Of a stretch of 64,000 nt of DNA, positions 17,322 through 26,877 are shown one piece after another. Both the position numbers and the translations under genes were made by a program. Positions within the stretch are counted from its first letter, which is position 1. The number at the start of each line of letters is the position of its first letter. This DNA is from JBBIWA01 sp037439425 (GTDB lineage: Bacteria; Acidobacteriota; Blastocatellia; RBC074), in NCBI GenBank assembly GCA_037439425.1, contig JBBIWA010000003.1:62001-126000 (forward strand). The letters run 5' to 3'. The notes under the pieces were generated by a model. It was not told the DNA's origin. It saw only the letters and a list, made by a program, of their open reading frames with translations, and did not search any database.

Positions 17322-18050
17322 TCAGAGTCCGCCTTCCAATGTCACGGCCGGAGTTATCTGACTGATCTTCAAGTCCGCTACCACAGCCTGTGAAAACGAG
17401 TTGAGTAAGGTGCGGCACTGAAGGAGATTGTGACGCGCTTCGGCAAGACGCCCCTTTGATTGTTTGAGCGCGAAGTCAAATTGCTGCTCCGCTTCCGCAA
17501 GCAGCCCGTAATGGACAAGAATCACTCCGAGATTGTTACGGCAGACGGGCATCCTATCGCCCGATTGCGCAATCGCTCGCTGGTAATACTCAGCGGCAGC
17601 TTTGTAGTTGCCTGTACGATGAAACTCAAGCGCCAGCTCGAATAACGCTTCCACGTGTTTCCCGCCAGAAGCGTCTACTGCTTGGCTGAAGGCCTCTCTG
17701 GCTTCGCGCCGCTGCCCCAGCTCCTGCCGTACTACGCCCAGCGCGTAAAGCGCTGCTGGGTAGCGGCCCTGGCGCAGCTTGATGGCGGCCTGATATTCGT
17801 TCACAGCTTTGTTGAGCTGTCCGAGCTTGTGGTAACACACGCCGATGTTGTAATGCGCTCTCGCTTGATGCTCACCGAGCCAAGACAATGCTTCTTGGTA
17901 CTCGAAGATCGCTAATAAGTATTGGCCGCGCGCGTAGGCAGCATTGCCGCGCTCGAAGGCTTCGCTGACGCTATCGGCTGTGACGCTTGCAGCAGACGCG
18001 ATCAAAATCAGCATCACCAGCAATGCGTTCCAACAGGATTGGCTTTTCAT
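17322..18050 (-). CDS. Secreted TPR-repeat protein
   Basis: 242 residues. The start at 18050 is preceded by GGAGG and gives a clean signal peptide (MKSQSCWNALLVMLILIASA...TADS); an upstream extension of the frame runs through a dispersed repeat and is spurious. The mature protein is nearly all tetratricopeptide repeats, with consensus pieces ARAHYNIGVCYHKLGQLNKAVNEY, PAALYALGVVRQELGQ, VEALFELALEFHRTGNY and VCRNNLGVILVHYGLL. Such proteins scaffold periplasmic or outer-membrane complexes; no partner is evident. It lies head-to-tail after the AraC gene but is separated from it by a repeat element. Confidence 0.83.
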   Translation of the reverse strand: MKSQSCWNALLVMLILIASAASVTADSVSEAFERGNAAYARGQYLLAIFEYQEALSWLGEHQARAHYNIGVCYHKLGQLNKAVNEYQAAIKLRQGRYPAALYALGVVRQELGQRREAREAFSQAVDASGGKHVEALFELALEFHRTGNYKAAAEYYQRAIAQSGDRMPVCRNNLGVILVHYGLLAEAEQQFDFALKQSKGRLAEARHNLLQCRTLLNSFSQAVVADLKISQITPAVTLEGGL

Positions 18051-18070
18051 TGGTTCCTCCGTCAGAAACT

Positions 18071-18158
18071 CCTGGGTAGGCAAGTCTCCGGCCTGCTTGG
18101 CTTCATCAAGCGAGCCGCTGCCGCAGAGCCAGCACGCTCGCAAGCGTGCGCTCCCAGA
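18071..18158. repeat. ~100-bp double-hairpin dispersed repeat, copy 2
   Basis: CCTGGGTAGGCA at the left, the linker CTTCATCAAGCGAGCCGCTG, then GCACGCTCGCAAGCGTGCGC and CCCAG at the right. It lies immediately upstream of the TPR gene start and overlaps a spurious N-terminal extension of that frame. Confidence 0.7.
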
Positions 18159-18323
18159 ATTTTCATTAGAAGATTCCCGAGAGTGCAGGCATCTTGCGTG
18201 CTCGTTCAGTCTTGTTAATGACCAGCTTTGCGGAGAAGAAGAATAGCTCCGCCTCAGCCTGGTGGTCTTTCACAATCTTGCGGCGGATTTCTTAATCTTG
18301 CTGAAATGTGAAAGGCGAGGCAG

Positions 18324-19211
18324 TCATCTGAGGAAGGCATCACGGTAGGCCTTGGGTGTCATCGCGGTCAGCTTGCGGAAGATGGTGGTGAAATGGCTCT
18401 GGTTCTTGAAGCCGACCGAAAGGGCGACCTCAACAATCGGTAATTCGGTTTTAGCCAGCAATTGCTTGGCACGCTCGATGCGCTTCTCCATCAGATACTG
18501 ATGCGGCGTGCGCCCGGTGGCCTGCTTGAAGGCGCGGGCGAAATGATAAGGACTCAGATCAACGGTCTCGGCTATCTCGGCCAGTGTCAAATTGCTCTCT
18601 AGGTTCTCAGCGATGAATTCAGTGGCGCGGCGCAGCTTGTGTCTGGCCAGCCCGCCAAAGACTGGCTGGATTTTGTCGCCCACCGTGGAGTAATGGCGCA
18701 GCAGATGAACAGCCAGCGTGTTCGCTAGCGAATCAACGTAAAGGCGTCCAGCAGGCGCTTCAGACCCGATCTCGTTGAGAAGCGCCAGCCCAATTTGCCG
18801 AATCAGCGGGTCTCGGGCATCGCAGGCTGCATCTAGTTCGATCTGGTTGAGGGCTATCCATTCGGCTGCCGCACGCACAAGCAGCGAAGGATCGAGATAG
18901 ATTGAGAGCGTTTCCAGTTCTTCTTCCCAGCTTACTGAATAGGGTTGGCCTGAAGGAACGATAACGGTATGACCGACTGTGCGATGGCCTCCTTTCTGGC
19001 ATCCAGTAGCCGATTGCGCATCGGGCAAGAAGGAGCCAGCGAGGGGGATGAAGATCTGGTGTTCGGCGTGCCAATGCTCGGTGATTTCGCCGCGGCGCAT
19101 CCGGGTATGCTCGATCTTCATCCCGTTCCACTGAGCCTGCCTGGCGAAGATCACAGGTGAGTGATGAGGGAATGCATTGGCGTTGACGATAATTTCTCCT
19201 GGTGTAGCCAT
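18324..19211 (-). CDS. AraC-family transcriptional regulator
   Basis: 295 residues from the ATG at 19211, which has GGAG six bases upstream; a 50-codon upstream extension has no support. The N-terminal cupin-like sensor (about 10-120, motif HWHAEHQIFIPLAG) is followed by the ~100-residue double helix-turn-helix (LTLAEIAETVDLSPYHFARAFKQ, then VEVALSVGFKNQSHFTTIFRK). The family usually activates nearby catabolic or stress genes in response to a small ligand. It overlaps no gene but starts about 95 bp after the M16 gene end in the same direction. The ligand is unknown. Confidence 0.9.
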   Translation of the reverse strand: MATPGEIIVNANAFPHHSPVIFARQAQWNGMKIEHTRMRRGEITEHWHAEHQIFIPLAGSFLPDAQSATGCQKGGHRTVGHTVIVPSGQPYSVSWEEELETLSIYLDPSLLVRAAAEWIALNQIELDAACDARDPLIRQIGLALLNEIGSEAPAGRLYVDSLANTLAVHLLRHYSTVGDKIQPVFGGLARHKLRRATEFIAENLESNLTLAEIAETVDLSPYHFARAFKQATGRTPHQYLMEKRIERAKQLLAKTELPIVEVALSVGFKNQSHFTTIFRKLTAMTPKAYRDAFLR

Positions 19212-19305
19212 CTCACTCTCCAAGAGGTTGAGTGAATAATCCACGAAAACATACGAAGAAGCGCGAAAATAAGTTTTCGTGGCGGCGCACCCCTCAGACC
19301 AAATC

Positions 19306-20670
19306 TCACCTCGAGGTGAATAGCGTGCGGTCAAACTTGGCCGGATCGCCGATGACTGCAAAGCGGAAGTTCTTGAGATAGGTATTGGCGACGCGCTGAA
19401 TATCTTCCGGTTTGACCCGGCGCACCTCGTCCAGCCAAGTCAGGGCTTTGCGCCAGTCCCCGGCGAGCAGTTCATATTCTGCAAGCTGCGCCCCCTGCGC
19501 TTCGTTGGTTTCCAGCTTGAGGTAGTAGGTCGTCAAAAAGCCATTGATAATATTGGCGAGCGCTTCCGGGCGGATGGTATTTTGTTTGAGCCGGTCAATC
19601 TCATCAAACATCACCTTGATCGCCTGGTTCGGAGAGGGCGTGGTGACATAGATGAAGCCGGAGTTGGCTCCTTGAGAGAGTAACTCGGCGTTGGGCGCGT
19701 ATGAAAGATTGCGGCGGACGCGGACTTCCTCATAGAACTGCTGGGCGAGAATATTGATCGCTACCGTCATCGCAGCATAGTCGGGATGGCCAATCGAAGG
19801 GGCCGCAAACACTCCACGAATGTAATTGGTTGGGACCTGACGCGGGATAATCTCGAACTGGGGCGTTGAGGAATCTTTGAAGCTTGGCGCCGGTTCCGCC
19901 TGGTAGTCACCACGCGGCAGTTTGCCGAAGCTCAGCGTCACTTTGCGCTTCAGGTTCTCAAGCGTGAGGTTGCCGACCACGACAATCAGCATGCGTGAAG
20001 TCATCAGTTGTCTTACGTGATAAGCCTTCAGATCGGCAGCGGTCAGATGGCTGACCGATTCGATGGTCCCAAATGGACGATTGATGTAAGGGTGCGAAGC
20101 ATAAAGCAGCCGATTGCTGAGCGTCGAAACGTAAGAATCCGGGTCATCGGCCTCTTGCCGTAAGGCGCTGAGGAGTCGTTCGCGCTCGAGCTCCACTTCT
20201 TTCTCCTCAAAGAGCGGGTTGAGCACGATGTCAGTAAGCAGCTGCCAGGAGCGGTCAAAGTTCTTCTCGACACACTGCATGACGATAACCGTGTAGTCAT
20301 AGCCGCTGGATGAGGCGATGAGCGTCCCCATCCGTGCCAGCTCACGGTTGAGTTGGCTTTTGGAAAAGTTCTTGGTGCCATTTTGCGCCACCTGCCACAG
20401 CAGCGTCTCAATGCCCGCGTTCTTTTCCGTGATGTTGCGCGTGCCACCCTTGAAGTAGAGGCGCACTGCGATGACTTCATTGGCCGTCACCTGCCGGTGA
20501 ATCACCTTGAGGCCATTGGCCGTCACAAACTCACTTGTTGAGTCAACCGCCTGCGCCAGCGACGCTGAAGGCAAAAGGCAAAGGGCAAAGAGCAAAAGGC
20601 AGAAAGATGCCTTCTTCCGCCACCGATTTATCTTTCCCACTTTGCTTATACCCTGGTCTCTAAGATTCAT
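19306..20670 (-). CDS. M16-family peptidase-like protein, inactive subunit
   Basis: 454-residue M16 fold lacking the catalytic HxxEH: the corresponding place reads GIETLLWQVAQNG. The ERERLLSALRQEADDPDSY helix and the second M16 half (VPTNYIRGVFAAPSIGHPDYAAM...RRNLSYAPNA) are present, including the Arg/Tyr substrate motif of the C-terminal half. Together with the upstream gene, which keeps HLYEH, it resembles the two-subunit M16B arrangement in which one partner binds zinc and the other only substrate. The start overlaps the upstream stop by 4 bp (ATGA), so they should be made in equal amounts. The signal peptide core (FCLLLFALCLLPSASLA) is encoded by a heptanucleotide repeat. Confidence 0.88.
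   Translation of the reverse strand: MNLRDQGISKVGKINRWRKKASFCLLLFALCLLPSASLAQAVDSTSEFVTANGLKVIHRQVTANEVIAVRLYFKGGTRNITEKNAGIETLLWQVAQNGTKNFSKSQLNRELARMGTLIASSSGYDYTVIVMQCVEKNFDRSWQLLTDIVLNPLFEEKEVELERERLLSALRQEADDPDSYVSTLSNRLLYASHPYINRPFGTIESVSHLTAADLKAYHVRQLMTSRMLIVVVGNLTLENLKRKVTLSFGKLPRGDYQAEPAPSFKDSSTPQFEIIPRQVPTNYIRGVFAAPSIGHPDYAAMTVAINILAQQFYEEVRVRRNLSYAPNAELLSQGANSGFIYVTTPSPNQAIKVMFDEIDRLKQNTIRPEALANIINGFLTTYYLKLETNEAQGAQLAEYELLAGDWRKALTWLDEVRRVKPEDIQRVANTYLKNFRFAVIGDPAKFDRTLFTSR
20568..20604. repeat. Heptanucleotide array inside a signal-peptide coding region
   Basis: Plus-strand GGCAAAA GGCAAAG GGCAAAG AGCAAAA GGCAGAA, period 7. On the coding (minus) strand it reads CTTTTGC/CCTTTGC units that translate to the Leu/Cys/Phe hydrophobic core of the secretion signal of the M16-like protein. 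Confidence 0.65.
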
Positions 20671-22058
20671 TGCCTTTTTCCTTTCCCCTCCGGCCTGCCA
20701 AGCAAATCCTGTTCGGTTAAGCCAATGCGCTTCTGATCGGCCTCAGAAATCAGCACGCCAATAACTCGAGGTTTGCCCTTGATATATTTGTTCACATAAC
20801 TTTTGAGATCAGCGCGTGTCACTTTGCGGACCTGGTCAACATAGCTGGCATAGTAATCCAGGCCGGAGCTGGCCCACCAGAAGCTGACCGTGTGCGCATA
20901 TTCGGAGGGTTTTTCGCGGCTGAAAATCTCGTTGACGTCAATCAGTGTCTTGGCGCTTTCGATCTGCTCATCGGTGATGTAATCCTGGGAATCAAACTTG
21001 TTGATCTCGGCGTCAATGGCCTTGAGCGCGGCTTTGAGCTTGTCGGGCGTGGTCTGCGCCGAGATGCGGATCGGCCCCACATTGCGCTGCGTGTAGTAGT
21101 TGATCCCAGCCACTGTCGTCAGGCCAGAATCGACCAGCGCGCGGCTAAAGTTCGAGTCAGGCTGATTGAGGATGAAGGAGAAGACATCCGCTGCGTAAGT
21201 CGCTGCGGCATCGGTGTCAGTAGAAGGTCCGTGATAGCCAATGACAATCGTGGCAGCTTGAACCGGTTGATTCACGATCACCGCTTCACTGCGCTGAAGC
21301 GGGGGATGCTCGACAAGCGGATGCTTGATAAACGGGTCTTCGGCAGCCGGCCAATCGCCATAAAGCTCTTCGGCCATCTTGAAAATCTCAGACGCTGTCA
21401 CATCGCCTGAAACAATTAGCGCAGCGTTGTTAGGCACGTAATAAATTCGCTGAATGGTACGCATCTGCTCCGGCGTCGCAGTGGCAATCACGGCGCGCTC
21501 GCCGAGCGGATTCTTGCGTGAAAAATACCGGTACCAGAGTTTGCGGTCCACCTCGCGGATCAGATGGAAGAAGGGACTGGCCTCATTGCGCGAAAATTCA
21601 TCGAGCACCACTTCACGCTCCTGCTCCAGCTCCGCCTTGTCAAAAAGCGGATAACGGATCGCGTCACGCATCAGCACCATCGCCCCGCGCAGGTTGGGTT
21701 TGACTGTGGTAGCGTAGTAATTAACCACTTCTTCACGCGTGGTGGCGTTGCGCACGATGCCCAGTTCAGCAGCTTTATCAAGATAGCCTTCCTCCTTCGA
21801 GCGCTCGTTCGTTTTGAAGAACATGTGCTCGTAGAGATGTGAAAGGCCGTTGAATTCAGGCGGCTCGGTGTAAGAGCCGTTCTTGACAGCAATCTCAACC
21901 GTCACCAGCGGGATCGAGTGGTTCTCGATGACGATCACTAGCAATCCATTCTTGAGTTTGATGGACTGCCAGTGAGGTTTATCAGCCGCTGCCGTGACGG
22001 CCAAGAAAAATAAGACCGTCACAAGTCTGACGGTGAGCCAACGAAGCTGGGTTTTCAC
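20667..22058 (-). CDS. M16-family zinc peptidase, active subunit
   Basis: Secreted processing-peptidase-like enzyme. The zinc motif HLYEH lies at 74-78 from the proposed start, with the distal ligand near Glu154 (VVLDEFSR). The second half follows with the usual weaker conservation. No ATG gives a signal peptide: the frame upstream is open to 22202, but the first ATG there would precede the peptide by 48 codons. GTG at 22058 directly begins VKTQLRWLTVRLVTVLFFLAV, with AGGAG 11 bases upstream; an ATT codon two codons earlier has better spacing. The product is 463 residues. It probably forms a heterodimer with the downstream inactive partner, degrading peptides in the periplasm. Confidence 0.88.
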   Translation of the reverse strand: MKTQLRWLTVRLVTVLFFLAVTAAADKPHWQSIKLKNGLLVIVIENHSIPLVTVEIAVKNGSYTEPPEFNGLSHLYEHMFFKTNERSKEEGYLDKAAELGIVRNATTREEVVNYYATTVKPNLRGAMVLMRDAIRYPLFDKAELEQEREVVLDEFSRNEASPFFHLIREVDRKLWYRYFSRKNPLGERAVIATATPEQMRTIQRIYYVPNNAALIVSGDVTASEIFKMAEELYGDWPAAEDPFIKHPLVEHPPLQRSEAVIVNQPVQAATIVIGYHGPSTDTDAAATYAADVFSFILNQPDSNFSRALVDSGLTTVAGINYYTQRNVGPIRISAQTTPDKLKAALKAIDAEINKFDSQDYITDEQIESAKTLIDVNEIFSREKPSEYAHTVSFWWASSGLDYYASYVDQVRKVTRADLKSYVNKYIKGKPRVIGVLISEADQKRIGLTEQDLLGRPEGKGKRQ

Positions 22059-22164
22059 GAGAATTTGTTCTCCTTTGGGTCTCAGAATATCTTGGGCAAA
22101 GGGTACTTTCGCCCCTGGCTCCCTCACTCTTAACTCCTTGCCCCGACCGCCCGCGTCTAGACTC

Positions 22165-22980
22165 CTATTTCCAGAAAACGAACCACTTCTTCTTTTTCCC
22201 AAGCAGCGCGTCCAGGTCCGGCTCGCATTGGACCGGGATGGCTTGGTCCTGAATTAAAGCGGCAGGATTATCTATGACCAGCGCGCGCGCATAATCTTCG
22301 CCTGCTATCTCGGCCGCCACTGCCACAGCTCGCGAAAGGATGGGGCGGCGGCGTTCAGCATGGTGAGCATCAGAAGCAATGAAATGAGCCAGTCCGGCTT
22401 CAAGAATGCGCCTGGCCGTGTGATATGGCTCTGCGCCGAAACTTTTGGTCAGGCTTCCGGCATCAATCTGGATGAAGGCGCCGTGCTCAACTAAAGTGGC
22501 CAGAATCTTCGGCTGTTGTTGAATGCGCCGGTTTCGCTCCGGATGCGCAATCACTGGTGTGAGCCCGGCGTTGAACATCTGGAAGATGGTCATTTCGAGA
22601 TTGTGCGGTACCATCTGATAGGCGAACTCCAGCAACATGTAGGAGCTACCATTGATCTTGATGCGCGAGTTGGTCTGCTGCGCCTCTTCAAAAATCTCGT
22701 GACTGTAGCGGATTTCGCCGCCGGGGACGATCTCAACGCAGCCGTCGCTGACGGCCAGAAGCTCGCTAATTTTCTGCCGTATCGTCTCGCGATCAGGCGT
22801 CTCGTGCACGCCATCGAACATATGTGGGGTAGCGACGATAGTCTTGATCCCATCCGCAGCCGCGAGGCGACACATCTTGACTGCTTCCTCAAGTGAAACA
22901 GCTCCATCATCAATACCAGGCAAAATGTGGCAATGGATATCAATCATGCCTTGCAGGCCTTGCCCGCTGGCAGCTTCCAT
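22165..22980 (-). CDS. CpsB/YwqE-type PHP-fold tyrosine-protein phosphatase
   Basis: 271 residues of the PHP metallophosphatase fold: IDIHCHILPGIDDG (His16, His18), ATPHMFDG, HPERNRR and ASDAHH supply metal ligands. Manganese-dependent members (CpsB, Wzb-like YwqE) dephosphorylate tyrosine kinases that control capsule or exopolysaccharide export. AGGAG lies before the ATG at 22980. No polysaccharide or tyrosine-kinase gene is in the window, so the partner must lie elsewhere; an alternative role as another PHP phosphoesterase cannot be excluded. Confidence 0.88.
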   Translation of the reverse strand: MEAASGQGLQGMIDIHCHILPGIDDGAVSLEEAVKMCRLAAADGIKTIVATPHMFDGVHETPDRETIRQKISELLAVSDGCVEIVPGGEIRYSHEIFEEAQQTNSRIKINGSSYMLLEFAYQMVPHNLEMTIFQMFNAGLTPVIAHPERNRRIQQQPKILATLVEHGAFIQIDAGSLTKSFGAEPYHTARRILEAGLAHFIASDAHHAERRRPILSRAVAVAAEIAGEDYARALVIDNPAALIQDQAIPVQCEPDLDALLGKKKKWFVFWK

Positions 22981-23452
22981 ACACAGCTCCTTAAATATAG
23001 GGCCAAGCGTTTAGTTCGCTCACCTTCCCCGCCGGGTGCCTTGTTGCAGCCAAGGGTGATCGCCCTTGACTTTCTTGAGACTAAATCGCGCTCATAGGGA
23101 GCCTGGCTATTATCAGCTATAGAATGAACAGCTTTCAAGTCAGTTATCCCAACCAGCGGTTTTGAAGAAGAGCTGCGCCGCTCACTTCAGGGCTTACGGT
23201 CTTGAGGGTCGGCTTTTCCTGGCGCGTTGCCCCAGGCCATTCCATTTCGCACCTTCAAGGCTTGACTCAATGCCCCTTTGGGGCCGGTCTCTGCTGCATC
23301 TTCTTCCAGCATTCCACAAAGACGTGCACCCGGCATAGTCTGCTGGTTGCATCCATTTAACCATACTGGTAAACTGGCAATCGTGAATCAGGCGAAGATA
23401 GTGATTGGTTAATTCTATTACGATCCCCACCTTAACAAAACAAGGGCATTTA
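22981..23452. other. Intergenic region between divergent genes
   Basis: About 470 bp between the phosphatase and the ResB gene, which are transcribed divergently, so promoters for both must lie here. I could not pick convincing boxes. Positions 23318-23331 repeat the 14-bp AAAGACGTGCACCC found in the arm of the element at 800-1052. Confidence 0.4.
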
Positions 23453-25090
23453 ATGACTGCGTCAAAATATTCTGAGCAGAGGGGCAAGATGAAGAGCAAG
23501 CAGGGAAAGGCTGAGCTGGCTGCGCCTCTGGCTGAAGTGGCGGTTGCCGGCAGCGGCGCACTTGAAGGGGCTGAAGTAATGCCCTCTCAAAAGACCAAGG
23601 TGCAAAGTGTGCCGCTCATCAGCCGCGCAATTGATCGCCTTCTGGGACTGCTCAGTTCAGTGCCGTTTGGTATCTTCCTGCTGATCCTTCTGATTACTGC
23701 CTGCATGATCGGGATGCTCATCCAGCAGCAGGAGCTGGAGACTTTCCCGCAGTATTACGCCAATCTGACGCCAGCAGAAAAGATCATCTACGGGCGCCTT
23801 GGCTTCTTCAACATCTACCACGTCTGGTACTTCAATCTACTGCTCCTGTTGCTGAGCCTGAATATCATCCTAGCCTCAATTGATCACTTTCCGGCAGCCT
23901 GGAGTTACATCCGGCGCAAGAAGCTGAAGGCTTCGCCGACTTTCGCTCTGGCGCAGCGCTTCCGTGACACAATCGAGATGCACGGCCTTGGACGAAAGGA
24001 ACTCTCAGAGCGCGCCGCGCAGGCCGCTCGCGCTCTGAAGTTCAAAGTCTGGATCACTGAGGAAGAGAGACAGACGACGATCTTTGCCGAGCGCGGCGCC
24101 TGGAACCGTTTGGGCGCCTATGCCGTGCACGTCGCTTTGTTGACGATCTTCGCTGGAGGGTTTCTCACGGCGACGCGCGGCCAGACGGGTGGAATGTGGC
24201 TGCGACCTGGCGACATCAAAGATCAGATGATGCAGCAGGTCTTCAACGTGGACAATGCGACCACCACTCACGCCATCGGCCAGCAGGCGCTCCAGCTCCC
24301 TTTCCAGGTCGAATGTCTGGACATTCAGCAGCGGCTGATTGACAAAAACAAGTTCATTGATGCTGGCAACACGCTCGATTGGTTGACCCGCATCAAGATT
24401 CGTGACGAAACGGGCGAGCACGAAGCGCTGGTCCATCTCAACAAGCCGTTTGATTATCGCGGCTATCGTTTCTTCCAGGCTTCGTTTCAAGCCTTAGGCA
24501 GCGCGCGCACGATCACTCTCCGCGCCATGCCGGCTTCAGGTGGCGAAGCCCAGCAACTATCCATCTCACGCGACGGAGAGGCCAAGCTGGCTGATGGCAC
24601 GATTGTGCGCTACCTTGAATTCAATCCCGATTTTCAGGTAGGGCGGGATCAGAAGCCGGTCATCGCTTCAGGAGAATACAATAATCCCGCCGCGCAGCTT
24701 CTGGTCACCAAGCCAACCGGAGAGCGAGTCACCACCTGGGCCTTTACCGAACCATTTATTCAGACGATGATGAATGCCCCTTTTCTGAAGGCGACGTTTT
24801 TGACCAACAGCGGCTATCAGTTCGTGCTCACTGATTTCGAGAAGGTGTCGCAAGCTCACATGCTCTCGATCCAGTATGATCCAGGGGCGACAGTGGTCTA
24901 CGTGGGTTTTGCGCTGCTGTGTTTGTGCCTGATTGGGGTCTTCTTCTTCTCACATCAACGTCTCTGGATGGTGGTCGAGGAAGGAAAGGTCTCATTGGGC
25001 GGCGATGCCAACCGTAATCGTCTCGGGTTTGAAGATCGTTTCAAGAAGATTATTGCTCAGATTCGCGAGCCGCGGGCTGTAGCAGATTGA
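23453..25090 (+). CDS. resB: Cytochrome c biogenesis protein ResB
   Basis: Inner-membrane component of System II (Ccs) cytochrome c assembly; with CcsA it exports haem and delivers it to reduced apocytochrome CxxCH motifs. An N-terminal extension rich in Lys/Ala/Glu precedes three membrane segments (FGIFLLILLITACMIGMLI; YFNLLLLLLSLNIILAS; AVHVALLTIFAGGFL). A large periplasmic domain (with FDYRGYRFFQASF) follows, then a final segment (TVVYVGFALLCLCLIGVFFF). The start is uncertain: ATGs at 23405, 23453 and 23489 are all in frame, with weak SD sequences before the last two. CcsA follows after 66 bp. Confidence 0.92.
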   Translation: MTASKYSEQRGKMKSKQGKAELAAPLAEVAVAGSGALEGAEVMPSQKTKVQSVPLISRAIDRLLGLLSSVPFGIFLLILLITACMIGMLIQQQELETFPQYYANLTPAEKIIYGRLGFFNIYHVWYFNLLLLLLSLNIILASIDHFPAAWSYIRRKKLKASPTFALAQRFRDTIEMHGLGRKELSERAAQAARALKFKVWITEEERQTTIFAERGAWNRLGAYAVHVALLTIFAGGFLTATRGQTGGMWLRPGDIKDQMMQQVFNVDNATTTHAIGQQALQLPFQVECLDIQQRLIDKNKFIDAGNTLDWLTRIKIRDETGEHEALVHLNKPFDYRGYRFFQASFQALGSARTITLRAMPASGGEAQQLSISRDGEAKLADGTIVRYLEFNPDFQVGRDQKPVIASGEYNNPAAQLLVTKPTGERVTTWAFTEPFIQTMMNAPFLKATFLTNSGYQFVLTDFEKVSQAHMLSIQYDPGATVVYVGFALLCLCLIGVFFFSHQRLWMVVEEGKVSLGGDANRNRLGFEDRFKKIIAQIREPRAVAD

Positions 25091-25156
25091 TAACTAGGCA
25101 ATCTTGTCAGATTAAGATAAAGCCAGTCTGCGACTGGCGCTCCAAGGAGGATTGGT

Positions 25157-26761
25157 ATGAGTGAAGCACTCAAATCCCTCAATGTTTCAGTTGCGCCACA
25201 ACTTGAGTTCAAGCGTCCGGCAGTTTTGAACTATCTCCCGGCGCTGCTGCCGCTGATCGGCGCGGCGATAATGGTGGCAGCGCGCATCCAAATGGGCCAG
25301 GCTAACTTCATCAGCGATGGCGCGCTGATTACGCTGGCCTTGCTCTGTTACATTACGTCAGCTTCGCTGCATCTGACGAACCTCTACGCGCCGATCAAGA
25401 GCCTCCATACGCTTGGCATCTGGACGGCTTCGCTTGGCTTCTTTTTCAGTCTGTCAAGCTGGCTGGTGCGGTGGGTGACAGCCGGTGACCGCGAAAACTG
25501 GGTGCGCTTGATTGACCTCGAAGGAGTGCGCCATAGCTGGTGGATTTTCAGCTATATTCCCTTCGCTAATCTCTATGATCTATCAATTGCCTTCGCTTTC
25601 GGCGCAGCCTTCGCGACGCTGCTGGTGGAGCATCGTCCGAGCGCGCGCGTCATCGGGGGGGTATCATTGACGCTGATTTCGCTGATCTTGATCCTGGCGA
25701 TTTTCATCGGCAATGACTTTATCAACCTGCCGCCGATTCTCGATAGTTACTGGCGACCGATTCACGTAGGGGTGGCTTCGATCAGTTACGGCGTCGCGCT
25801 GGTGAGCTTTGCCATTGCGGTGATCTATCTGCTCAAGGACGGGGTGAAGCCAGAGTCCATGGGCATTTTCGTGGCGCTCTCTGTGCTGGCCGGGTTTGTG
25901 CTTTTGAGCAACTCTTTCGGCCCCTCTGGCATGTTCTCATTCTCTTACAAGCTCAATCCGGTGCTTGCCGGTGAGAGGGGAGTGATGGCGATTAAACCGT
26001 TGCGCGTCGAAGTCCCAGGAGTTGGTCCCTGGTTGGCCATCTCTATGCTGTTGCTCGCGGTGGTTGCTGTCTGCTTCCTGCTCTATGTTTTCAGGAATAA
26101 CGAAAAAGCACGCCGCTATGGGCATCTGGCCTTGCGCGTTTCGCTCCTCACACAGGCAATTGGGATCGCCTGGCTCTTTTATCAGATCAAGACGCTGCGT
26201 GGTGTCGGCGTGAAGGTAGATGCTTCGCAGTACCGCGCCGTCGGCGAGTGGATGGCTGGCGATCAGGCGTCGCAGTTACAGGTGTCGCAACTGGTGCAGG
26301 CAGCGCAAAACTGGCTGGCGCAGAACGGGTCGAGCATGATCTTCCACGTGCAATCGAATCCGGTGGAGCTGGCCTCGTTGATTACGGCGCTGGTGGCAAC
26401 GCTGTTCATTGTGCTCTTCAGCTTCCGCACTGAGCGGTTGCTGGCTAGCCTGCCAGCGAAAGAGAAGCTCGACAATTTGATTTACAAGTGCGTGGGTGTG
26501 GCTTTCGCGGGGCTGGCGATTCTGCTGGTAACTGGCGCCGTGTGGGCCAACGAATCCTGGGGCCGATACTGGGCCTGGGATCCTAAGGAGACCGGCGCGC
26601 TGGTGGCGTGGCTGGCCTATGCTGGTTACCTGCACACGCGCATCGCGCATGGATGGTCTGGCCGTCGCAGCGCCTATTTTGCGCTTCTGGGCTTCTTGCT
26701 GGTGATTTTCACTTATCTGGGAGTGAGCTATTTGCTGCCCGGACTCCATTCTTATGCTTAG
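25157..26761 (+). CDS. ccsA: Cytochrome c biogenesis protein CcsA/ResC (CcsB-type)
   Basis: Polytopic haem-handling protein of 534 residues with about a dozen hydrophobic segments. The tryptophan-rich WWD signature, WGRYWAWDPKETGALVAW, is near the C-terminus, followed by conserved His/Ser motifs (LHTRIAHGW). It belongs to the haem-lyase family with CcmC/CcmF and works as a unit with ResB. AAGGAGG lies six bases before the ATG. An unusually long middle part (about 190-380, with LLKDGVKPESMG and soluble loops) makes it longer than typical ~300-residue CcsA proteins. The two genes form a complete System II core, implying c-type cytochromes. Confidence 0.94.
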   Translation: MSEALKSLNVSVAPQLEFKRPAVLNYLPALLPLIGAAIMVAARIQMGQANFISDGALITLALLCYITSASLHLTNLYAPIKSLHTLGIWTASLGFFFSLSSWLVRWVTAGDRENWVRLIDLEGVRHSWWIFSYIPFANLYDLSIAFAFGAAFATLLVEHRPSARVIGGVSLTLISLILILAIFIGNDFINLPPILDSYWRPIHVGVASISYGVALVSFAIAVIYLLKDGVKPESMGIFVALSVLAGFVLLSNSFGPSGMFSFSYKLNPVLAGERGVMAIKPLRVEVPGVGPWLAISMLLLAVVAVCFLLYVFRNNEKARRYGHLALRVSLLTQAIGIAWLFYQIKTLRGVGVKVDASQYRAVGEWMAGDQASQLQVSQLVQAAQNWLAQNGSSMIFHVQSNPVELASLITALVATLFIVLFSFRTERLLASLPAKEKLDNLIYKCVGVAFAGLAILLVTGAVWANESWGRYWAWDPKETGALVAWLAYAGYLHTRIAHGWSGRRSAYFALLGFLLVIFTYLGVSYLLPGLHSYA

Positions 26762-26877
26762 CGAGTGATTCATCGGTGCAGACCGCGGCTAACTGAGAGT
26801 CTGGTAGCTTCGCTGGTTTCAGACCGCGACCGCATCAGGTTACAGAGAGAAGGTTAATGAGTTGGAAGGGAGGGGTT

